Below are positions 50,801 to 62,355 of a stretch of 64,000 nucleotides of DNA, piece by piece. Position 1 is the first letter of the stretch. Every line of letters starts with the position of its first letter. Source of the stretch: Scylla paramamosain (Eukaryota > Arthropoda > Malacostraca > Decapoda > Portunidae); contig NC_087172.1 in NCBI RefSeq assembly GCF_035594125.1, positions 22,519,430 to 22,583,429 of the forward strand. The letters are read 5' to 3'. A program made the translations under genes and the position numbers. The notes under the pieces are model-generated. The model was not told the origin of the DNA. It did not search any database and saw nothing but the letters and a program-made list of their open reading frames with translations.

Positions 50801-51307
50801 AAACGGATGCAAACCAACCAATATGAAGAAATAGAATAACATTACCAAAAAATATATTTAGTGTGTTCATGAGCTTGTTACATAAAAAAACGCGAAAATA
50901 TATGCAAAGCACTCTATATAAGTAAAAAAAAGGACATAACGAGAAACGTGTATAATGAGTGTTTTATAGTTTCACCAGAATCAAAAGGCAAAAAACGCAA
51001 AAACTCGACTATATGGAGTAGTTTCTAAGATACCAAAATACTGAAACTCATGAATAACACTCTTAATCAAGAAACAGAACAACCTTACTAAATGCGTGTA
51101 TTTTGAGTGTTATTTTACATTCTTAGTTACCAAAACCCCAAATTCCATGCGAAACTAGCTTTATGTAGGAAAAAAATGACATTATCAGAAAAGTGTCTTT
51201 GAGTGTTTTTGAGCGTGTTTGGCAATAAAGCACTAAAAAGCAGGGCAATCACATTACATGGGAATAAAACCAACTTTTACGAAGAACTTGCCTTTTAGTG
51301 TTTTTGA
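47817..51307 (-). repeat. Satellite array, reverse HOR block 6
   Basis: Reverse HOR. 49.5-51.3 kb parallels 20.35-22.1 kb directly and, inverted, 12.4-13.85 kb. Shared marks are 'aacccaaggaagtcaat', the A/I scar near 50690 and 'gtatttgagctcc'. No genes are seen. Confidence 0.93.
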
Positions 51308-54300
51308 CACGCATTTAGTAAGGTTGCTCTGTTTTTCAATTAACAGTGTTATTCAAGACTTTCAGCATATACACGAGTTTTTCCGTTTTTTGCCTTGTGG
51401 TTTTTTTGAACTATAAAACATTCATTATACACTTTTCTCGCAATGTCCCTTTGTTTTCCTAATGTAATGTTTTCCTAATGTATCGCGTTCTTTTTTTTTT
51501 GTAGGAAACAAGCACAAAAACACTCAAAATATACATTTTTGGTAATGTTATTCTGCTTCTTGATATTGGTTGGTTTGTATGTTTTAGCGTTTTTCTACGT
51601 AAAACACTGAAAAGACACGTTTTCAGTAATTTTCTTTTGGATTCCCACATAGAGTGAGTTCCTTATTATTTATCGTTTTGGTGCCTAATATTCTGAAAAA
51701 CACTGAAAAGACATATTTCTTGTTAGGTCTTTAATTTCCTCATATGGGAGGCTTTGCATGTCTTTTAAGTGTTTGTGAGCGTGTTACGCAATAAAGCCCT
51801 AAATGCCAGGGCAATCACATTACATGGGAATAAATCCAAATTTTACCAAGAACTTACCTTTAAGTGTTTTTGAGCTCCTTGCGTACTAAAACGATAAACG
51901 CATGCAAAATACATTTTATGGAGAAACAGAATAACATTACAAAATACATGTATTTTGAGTGTTTTTTGATCATGTTATGTATAAAAACGCTTAAATACAT
52001 GTAAAGAACCTTATTTTTGGTAAACGAAAGAACATTACGAGAAACGTGTATTGAGTGATTTTTAATTTCTTTCAGTACCAAAAAGCTAAAACCCACAAAT
52101 AACACTGTTTAGAAAAATAAATCAATAAAAAAAATGGGATTTTTTTTATTTTTGGTTATTCATCTTCATAGGTACAGAGATGCTAAAATTCTGCCAAAAT
52201 TCACGGAATTTATGTGGAAAAAAGAATATTATCATAGAAGTTAATTATAGCTTTTTTTTCGGATTGTTATGTATCAAACCCTAAAATGCATGCAAAGCCA
52301 ACTATATAAGGAAGTTAAAGGACTTTACCAGAAACCTGTTTCTTCAGTGTTTTTCAGCATGTTAGGCACCAAAACGATAAATAATATGGAAGTCAGTCAA
52401 TATGTGAATCGAAAAGAAAATTACTGAAAACGTGTCTTTTCAGTGTTTTACGTAGAAAAACGCTAAAGCGGATAGAAACCATCCTATATGAAGAAATAGA
52501 ATTACATTACCAAAAAGATATATTTTGAATGTTTTTGAGCTTCTTACCTACAAAAAAAATGCAAAAAATCGATGTAAAGCACTCTATATTAGCAAACAAA
52601 AGGACATTACGAGAAACGTGTATAATGAGTGTTTTATAGTTTTAAAAGAATCACAAGGCAATAAACGCAAAAACTCGTGTATATAGAGAAATTTTTTTAA
52701 TACCAAAATTAATAAATGCATTAATAAAACTTTTAATCGATAAACAGAACTACCTTACCAAATTGAGTATTTTGAGTGTTTTTCACATTCTTAGTTACGA
52801 AAATGCCAAATTACATGGGAAACTACCATCATTTGGGAAAAAAAATGACATTACCAGAAAAGTGTCATTTGAGTGTTTTTCAGCGTGATATGCAACAAAT
52901 AACTAAAAAGCAGAACGATCACATTACATGGCAATAAAACCAACTTTTACGAAGAATTTGCCTTTAAGTGTTTTTTAACCCCTTATATACCAAACCGCTA
53001 AAACGCATGCAAAACAAACTTTATGGAGAAACAGAATAACATTACCAAAAACATGTATTTTCAGTGTTTTTTGATCATGTTATCTATAAAAACGCTAAAG
53101 TACATGCAAAGAACATTATGTTTGGGAAGCAAAAGGACATTATAAGAAACGTGTATTATGAGTGTTTTTTTTAAGTTCCTTAAGTACCAAAGAGCTAAAA
53201 CCCACAAAAAACACTCTTTAGAAAATTAAAAAAAAATAAAAATAAATAAAATAAATAGGATTTATTTATTTCTTTTTGCAATTCATATTCATAGGTACCG
53301 AGATGCCAAAATTCTGGGAAAATTCAGGGCAATTATGTGATAAAAGTATATTATCAAAAAAGATAATTTCAGCTTTTTTTTTTCGAACTGTTATGTACCA
53401 AACCCTAAAGTGCATGCAAAGCCTCCTATATGAGGAAATTAAACCTAAAAAGAAATCTTTCTTTTGAGTGTTTTTCAGAATTTTAGGCACCAAAACGATG
53501 AATAAATAACTCACTTTATATGGGAATCACTTTTATATGGGAAAAAAAAACTACTGAAAACGTGTCTTCTCAGTGTTTTACGTAGAAAAACGCTAAAACG
53601 GATGCAAACTAACCAATATAAAAAAATTAAAAACATTACCAAAAAGGTATATTTTGAGTGTTTTTGAGCTTATTACCTACAAAAAACGCAAAAAATTGAT
53701 GCAAAGCACTCTATATTAGGAAATAAATGGACTTTGCAAGAAAAGTATACAATGAGTGTTTTATAGTTCAAAAGAACTAAAAGGCAAAAACGCTAAAACT
53801 TGCGGATATGGAGAAGTTTCTTAGATACAAAAATGCTGAAACTCATGAATAACAATCTTAATTGAGAAACAGAACGACCTTAGCAAATGCATGTATTTTG
53901 AGTGTTTTTCATATTCCTAGTTAGCAGTACCCTAAATAGCATGCGAACCTAGCTTTATGAAGGAAAAAAATGACATTACCAGAAGTGTGTTTTAATTGTT
54001 TTTCAGCATGTTAGGCAATGAAGTAATAAATAGCAGGGCAATCACATTACATATGAATAAAACCAATTTTTACCAAGAACTTGCCAATATGTGTTTTTGA
54101 GCTCCTCACATACCAAACCGCTAAAACGCATGGAAAACAAACTTTATGGAGAAACAGAATAACATTACCAAAAACATGTATTTTGAGTGTTTTTGATAAT
54201 GTTATCTATAAAAACGCTTAAATACATGCAAAGAACCTTATGTTTGGGAAACGTAAGGACATTACGAGAAACGTGTATTATGAGTGTTTTTAAGTTCCTT

Positions 54301-57300
54301 AAGTAATAAAAAGCTAAAACCCACAAATAACACTCGTTATTTAGAAAAAATAAATAAAAATAAAATAAATAAAAGGACTCTTTTTATTTTTTTTGTTATT
54401 CACCTTCATAGGTACCGAGATGCCAAAATTCTGGGAAAAATTAGGGCAATTATATGATAAGAGAATATTATAAAAAAAAGTTGATATTAGCTTTTTTTCG
54501 GACTGTTATGTACCAAACAGTAAAGTACATGCAAAGCCTCCTATATGAGGAAATTAAACGACCTTACCAGAAATCTGTGTTTTGAGTGTTTTTCAGCATG
54601 TTAGGCACCAAAACGATCAATAATAAGGAAGTCACTCTATATGGCAAACCAAAACAAAATTACTGAAAACGTGTCTTCTCAATGTTTTACGTAGAAAGAC
54701 GCTAAAAAGAATGGAAACTAACCAATATCAAAAAGTAGAAAAACATTACCAAAAAGATATATTTTGAGTGTTTTTGAGCTTGTTACCTATAAAAAAACGC
54801 GAAAATTGATAAAAAAGCACTTTATATTGGGAAACAAAAGGACATTGCGAGAAAAGTGTATAATTAATGTTTTATAGTTCAAAAGGACCAAAAGGCAAAA
54901 AACGCAAAAACTCGTGTATATGGAGAAGTTTCCTAGATACCAAAATGCTGAAACTCATGAATAACACTCTTAATTGAGAAACAGAACAACTTTACTAAAT
55001 GCGCGTATGTTGAGTGCTTTTCACATTCTTAGTTACCAAAATCCCAAATTGCATGGGAAACCAGCTTTATGTGGGAAAAAAATGACATTACGAGAAAAGT
55101 GTCTTTTGAGTGTTTTTGAGCGTGATAGGGAATAGAGCAGGGGAATCACTTTACATGGCAATAAAATAAATTTTACCAAAACGCTAAAACGCATGCAAAA
55201 CACACTTTATGGAGAAAGAGAATAACATTACCAAAAACATACATTTTGCATGTTTTTGGCAAAATTTGGGCAAAATCCAGGAAATTATTTGTCAATTATC
55301 AAAAAAGTTAATTTTAGCTTTTTTTTTTCGTACTGTTATGTACCAAACCCTAAAGTGCATGCAAAGCCACCTATATGGGAAAATTAAACGTCTTTGCCAG
55401 AAAACTGTCTTATGAGTGTTTTTCAGCTTGTTAGGCACCATAACGGTAAATAACATGCGTCACTCTATATGGGAATCTAAAACAAAATTACTGAAAACGT
55501 GTCTTTTCTGTGTTTTACGTAGAAAAACGCTTAAACGGATGCAAACCAACCAATAAGAAGAAATAAAACTACATTACCAAAAAGGTACATTTTGAGTGTT
55601 TTTGAACTTGTTACCTACAAAAAACGCGAAAATGGATGCAAAGCACTCCCTATTGGGAAACAAAAGGACATTACGAGAAACGTGTATAATGAGTGTCTTA
55701 TTATTTTTGAGCAAAAAAACTTGTGGTTCACAAGAACTACAAGGCAAAAAACGCAAAAAAATCGTGTATATAAAGAAATTTCTTAGATACCAATATGCTG
55801 AATCTCATGAATAACAATATTAATTGAGAAACAGAACAACCTTACCAAATGCATGTATTTTGAGTGTTTTTCACATTCTTAGTTAGCAAAACCCCAAATA
55901 GAACGCGAATCTATGTTGGAAAAAAAATGACATTACCAGAAGTGTCTTTTGAGTGTTTTTGAGCGTTTTAGGAAATAAATTATAAAAAAAAAAAAAAACA
56001 GGGCAATCACATTACATGGGAATAAAACCAACTTTTACCAAGAACTTGCCTTGAAGTGTTTTTGACCTCATTACAAACCGAAACGCAGGCAAAAAAAAAC
56101 TCCTTAATGGAGAAGCAGAATAACATTACTAAAAACATGTGTTTTAAGTCCTTTTGATCATGTTATCTATAAAAATGCTTAAATACATGCAAAGAACCCT
56201 ATGTTTGGGAAACGAAAGGACATCACGAAAAACGTGTATTAGGACCGTTTTTAAATTCCTTAAGTAACAAAACGTTAAAACCCATAAATAACACTCTTTA
56301 TAAAGAAAAAAAAAATAAATAAAAAAATAGCTTTTTTATATTGATTTTCATAGGTACCAAGATGCCAAAATTCTGCCAAAATTCAGGGAATTTATGTGGA
56401 AAAAAGAACATTATCAAAAAAGTTAATTATAGCTGTTTTTCGGAATTTTATGTTCCAAACTCTAAAGTGCATGCCACCTATATAAGGAAGTTAAACGACT
56501 TTACCAGAAACCTGTCTTTTCAGTGTTTTCCAGCATGTTAGGCACCAAAACGATAAATAATATGGAAGTCAGTCAATATGTGAATCCAAAACAAAATTAC
56601 TGAAGACGTGTCTTTTCAGTGTTTTACGTAGAAAAACGCTGAAACGGATGCAAACCAACAAATATGAAGAAATAGAATAACATTACCAAAAAGTGTTTTT
56701 TAGCTTTTAACCTACAAAAAACGCGCAAATAGTTTCACAAGAACCACAATGCAAAAAACGCAAAAACTCGTGTATATAGAGAAGATTCTTACATACCAAA
56801 ACGCTAAAACTCATGAATAACACTTTCAATTGAAAAACAGAACTACCTTACCAAATGTGTGTATTTTGAGTGTTTTTCACATTCTTAGTCACGAAAATCC
56901 CAAATTACATGCAAAACTACCTTTATGGTGGAAAAAAATGACATTACCAGAAAAGTGTCTTTTGAGTGTTTTTGAGCGTTATATGGAACAAAACACTAAA
57001 AAGCAGAACAATCACATTACATTGGAATAAAACCAAATTTTACGAAGAACTTGCCTTTAAGTGTTTTTTAACTCCTTACATACCAAAACGCTAAACACAT
57101 GCAAAACAACCTTTATGAAAAAACAGAATAACATTACCAAAAACATGTATTTTGATTGTTTTTGATCATGTTACCTATAAAATCGCTTAAATACATGCAA
57201 AGAACCCTATGTTTGTGAAACGAAAGGACATTACGAAAATCGTGTATTATGAGTATTTTTAAGTTCCTTAAGTACCAAAAATCTAAAACCCACAAATAAC

Positions 57301-59330
57301 ACTCTTTATAGAGAAAAAAATATTTAAAAAAATAGATTTTTTTTTGTTATTCATCTTCATTTGTAACGATATGCCAAAATTCTGAGAAAATTCAGGGAAA
57401 TTATGTGAAAAAAACATAAAAAAAATGATTTTAGCTTTTTCCGTAGTTATGTACGAAACCCGGAAGTGCATGCAAAGCCACCTATATGGGGAAATTACAC
57501 GACTTTACAAGAAACGTGTCTTTGGGTGTTTTCAGCAATTTCAACAATATTACTGAAAACGTGTCTTTTCAGTTTTAGCGGAGAAGACTAAAACGGATGC
57601 AAACCAACCAATATGATGAAATAGAATAACATTACAAAAAAGTTGAGTGTTTTTGAGTTTGTTACCTACAAAAAACGCAAAAATGAATGCAAAGCAGTCT
57701 ATATTGGGAAACAAAAGGATATTAAAAGAAAATTGTATAATGAATGTATAAATAGTTTTCAAAAACCATAAGGTAAAAAACGCAAAACTCGTATATATGG
57801 AGAAGTTTCTTAGATACCAAAATGCTGAAACTCATGAATAACACTCTTAATTGAGAAACAGAACAATTTTAGGAATTGAGTGTATTTTGAGTGTTTTTTT
57901 CACATTCTTAGTGGTCCAACCCCAAATTACATGCGAAACTGTGGAAAAAAATGAAATTACTAGAAAAGTGTCTTTTTAGTGTTTTTCAGCGTGTTAGGCA
58001 ATAAAGCATTAAAAAGCAGGGCAATCACATTACATGGGAATATAACCAACTTTTACCAAGAACTTGCCTTTAAGTTTTTTTGAGCTCCTTACATACTAAA
58101 ACGCTAAAACCCATGCAAAACACCCTGTATGGAAAAACAGAATAACATTATCAAAAACATGTATTTTGAGTGTTTTTGAGCTTGTTACCAATAAAAACGC
58201 TTAAATACATGCAAAGAACCCTATGTTTGGGAATAAAAGGACATTACAAGGAACGTGTATTATGAGTGTTTACAAGTTCCTTAAGTACCAAAAAGCTAAA
58301 ACCCACAAATAACACTCTTTATACAGAAAAAAATAAATTAAAATAAATTAAAAAATAACATTTTTTTTATTGATCTTCATAGGCAACGAGATGCCAAAAT
58401 TCTGGCAAAATTCAGGAAAATTACGTGAAAAAAGAATATTATAAAAGAGGTTAATTTTAGCTTTTTTTTCTGACTGTTATGTACCAAACCAAAACGAAAT
58501 TAAACGACTTTACAAGAAACCTGTCTTTTGAGTGTTTTTCAGCATGTTAGGCATCAAAACGATAAATAACATGGAAGTCACTCTATATGGGAATCCAAAA
58601 ATTACTGAAAACATGTCTTTTCTGTGTTTACGTAGAAAAACGCTAAACACGGATGGAAACCAACCAATATGAAGATATAGAATAACATTACCAAAAGGTA
58701 TATTTTGAGTGTTTTTGATCATGTTACCTATAAAAACGCTTCAATATATGTAAAGAACCTTATCTTTAGGAAACAAAAGGACATTACGAGAAACGAGTAT
58801 TATGAGTGTTTTTACGTTCCTTAAGTACCAAAAAGCTTAAACCCACAAATAACACTCTTTATAGAGAAAAAATAAATAAATGAAAAAATAGCATTTTTTT
58901 TATTGATCTTCATAGGTATCGAGATGCCAAAATTCTGGCAAAATTCAGGGAAATTATGTGAAAAAAAGAATATCATAAAAGTTAATTTTAGCTTTTTTTC
59001 AGACCGTTATGTACCAAACCCAAAAGTGCATGTAGAGCCACCTATATGGGGAAATTAAACGACTTTACCTGAAACCTGTCTTTTGCCTGTTTTTCAGTAT
59101 GTTAGAAACCAAAACAATAAATAATATGGAAATCACTCTGTATGGGAATCCAAAACAAAATTACTGAAAACGTGTCTTTTCAGTGTTTTACGTAGAAAAA
59201 CGCTAAAAAGAAAGCAAATCAACCAATATCATGAAATAAAATAATATTACCAAAAAGGTATTTTTTGTGTTTTGAGCGAAAATGGATGCAAATCTCTCTA
59301 TATTGGGAAACAAAAGGACATTACGAGAAA
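49850..59330 (-). repeat. Large inverted segmental duplication, right arm
   Basis: Counterpart of 2.5-13.85 kb in opposite orientation. A third, shortened copy (20.35-26.06 kb) lies in the same orientation as this arm and lacks about 4.2 kb between the inversion exit (51.78) and 56.0 kb. The outer limit near 59320-59340 is a private deletion joining two I-type monomers. Confidence 0.8.
51308..51760 (+). repeat. Short inverted segment, copy 5
   Basis: Entry junction 'tttttgacacgcatttag' and exit 'gctttgcatgtcttttaag'. The I-type monomer inside is shortened by a small rearrangement near 51459-51490 (repeated 'cctaatgta'). Confidence 0.9.
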
Positions 59331-62300
59331 CGTTTATAATGCTTTTTACCTACAAAAAACGCGAAAATGGATGTAAAAGCACTCTATATTGGGAAGCAAA
59401 AGGACATTTAGAGAAAAGTGTATAAAGATTGTTTTATAGTTTCACAAGAATCAGAAGACAAAAAAAGCAAAAAGTCGTGTATATTGAGAAGTTTCTTACA
59501 TACTAAAATGCTAAAACTCATGAATAACACTTTTAATTGAGAAACAGAACTACCTTACCAAGTGTATGTATTTTGAGTGTTTTTCACATTCTTAGTTACG
59601 AAAATCCCAAATTACATGCGAAACTAACTTTATGTGGGAAAAAAAATGACATTATCAGAAAAGTGTCTTTTGAGTGTTTTGAGCGTGATATGCAAAAAAG
59701 CACTAAAAAGCAGAATAATCACATTATATAGGAATAAAACTAACTTTTACGAAGAACTTGCCTTTAAATGTTTTTTTAACTCCCTACATACCAAAACGCT
59801 AAAACGCATGCAAAACACCCTTTATGGAGAAACAGAATAACATTACCAAAAACATGTATTTTGAGTGTTTTTGATCATGTTACCTATAAAATCGCTTAAA
59901 TACATGCAAAGAACCATATGTCTGTGAAATGAAAGGACATATAAAAAAAAAATTAGCTTTTTTCTGGAATTATGTACCAAACCCAGAAGTGCATGCAAAG
60001 CCACCTATATGGGGAAATTACACGACTTTACCAGAAATCTGTCTTTTGAGTGATTTTCAGCAATTTCAACAATATTACTAAAAACGTGTCTTTTCAGTGA
60101 TTTACGAAGAAAAACGCTAAAACAGATGCAAACCAACCAATATGAAGAAATAGAATAACTTTACCAAAAAGATATATTTTGAGTGTTTTTCAACTTGTTA
60201 CCTAGAAAAAATGCGAAAATGGATGGAAAGTACTCAATATTGGGAAACAAAAGAACATTACGAGAAACGTGTACAATGAGTGTTTTATAGTTTCATACGA
60301 ACCACAAGGCAAAAAACGAAAAAACTAGATATTACCAAAAAAGTGCCTTTTGAGTGTTTTTAAGCGTGATATGCAACAAAGCACTAAAAAGCAGAACAAT
60401 CATATTACATGGGAATAAAACCAACTTTTACGAAGAACTTGCCTTTAAGGGTTTTTTTTTTAACTCCTTATATACCAAAACGCTAAAACGCATGTAAAAA
60501 CACCCTTTTATGGAGAAACAGAGTAACATTACCAAAAACATGAATTTTCAGTGTTTTTGATCATGTTATTTATAAAAACGCTTAAATACATGCAAAGAAC
60601 CTTATGTTTGGGAATCGAAAGGACATTACGAGTATTATGAGTGTTTTTAAGTTCCTTAAGTACTAAAAAAGCTAAAACCCACAAATAAAGCTCTTTATAG
60701 AGAAAAAAAAATAAAATATTTTTTTTTTGTTATTCATCTTCATAGGTACTAAGATGCAAAAATTCTGGCAATATTCTTTGGGAATCGAAAACAAAATTAC
60801 TGAAAACGTGTTTTTTCGGTGTTTTACGTAGAAAAACGTTAAAACGGATGCAAACCAATCAATATGAAGAAATAGAATAACATTACCAAAAAGGTATATT
60901 TTGAGTGTTTTTGAGCTTGTTACCTAGAAAAAAAACGCGAAAATGAATGCAAAGCACTCCCTATTGGGAAAGAAAAGGACATTACGAGAAACGTCTATAA
61001 TGATTGTCTTTTTATATTCGGGCAAAAGAACTTGTGGTTCACAAGAAACACAAGGCAAAAAGCGCATAAAGTCGTGTATATAAAGAAGTTTCTTAGACAC
61101 CAAAATGCTGAAACTTATGAATAACAATCTTAATTCTGAACCAGAACAACATTACCAAATGCGTGTATTTTGAGTGTTTTTTCACATTCTTAGCAAAACC
61201 TCAAATAGCATGCGAAACTAGCTTTATGAGGGAAAAAATGACATTACCAGAAGTGTCTTTTGAGTGTTTTTGAGTAAAACCAACTTTTACAAAGAACTTG
61301 CCTTGAAGTGTTTTTCAGCTCCTTACATACCAAATCGCTAAAACGCATGCAAAACACTCCTTTATGGAGAAGCAGAATAACATCACGAAAAACAAGTGTT
61401 TTTGAGTGTTTTTTATCATGTTACCTATAAAAACGCTTAAATACATGCAAACGAAAGGACATTACGAGAAATGTGTATTATGAATGTTTTTAAGTTGCTT
61501 AAGTACCAAAACGTTAAAACCTACAAATAACACTTTTTATAGAGAAAAAAATTAAAATAAAAAAAATAGCATTTTTAGTTTTTTTGTTATTCATGTTAAT
61601 AGGTACCAAGATGCCAAAATTCTGCCAAAATTCAGGGAAATTATGTTGAAAAAAGAATATTTGGAGTTATGTACCAAACCATAAAGTGTATGCAAAGCCA
61701 CCTATTTGGGAAAATTTAACGTCTTTACAAGAAACCTGTCTTTTGAGTGTTTTTACGCATGTTAGGCAAAAGCCACCAAAAAGTATGTTAGGCACCAAAA
61801 CGATAAATAATATTAAAGTCACTCTATATGTAAATCTAAAACAAAATTATTGAAAACGTGTCTTTCAAAAGATTTACGTAGAAAAACGCTAAAACTGATG
61901 CAAACCAACCAATATGAAAAAAGAGAATAATATTACCAGAAAAGTATATTTTGTGTGTGTTTGATCTTGTTACATAAAAAAGAAAAAGGACAGAACGAGA
62001 AACGTGTATAATGAGTGTTTTATAGTTTCACCAGAATCACAAGGCAAACAACGCAAAAATTCGTCTGTGTAGAGAAGTTTCTAAGATACCAAAATGCTGA
62101 AACACTCTTAATCAAGAAACAGAAAAACCTTACTAAATGCGTGTATTTTGAGTTTTTTTTTTTTACATTCTTAGTTAGCAAAACCCCAAATTCCATGCGA
62201 AACTAACTTTATGTGGGAAAAAAATGACATTACCAGAAAAGTGTCTTTGAGTGTTTTTGAGCGTGTTAGGCAATAAAGCACTAAAAAGCAGGGCAATCAC

Positions 62301-62355
62301 ATTACATGGGAATAAAACCAACTTTTACGAAGAACTTGCCTTTTAGTGTTTTTGA
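51761..62355 (-). repeat. Satellite array, reverse HOR block 7
   Basis: The longest uninterrupted reverse block. From 51.76 to 59.33 kb it mirrors the forward block from about 11.9 down to 2.5 kb, apart from a loss of about 2 kb near 53850 relative to the forward copy. 60735-61250 parallels 45838-46340 with the same B-to-K deletion. The A/I scar recurs near 61775. Several units are shortened, for example near 59340, 60330 and 61275. No genes are seen. Confidence 0.93.
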
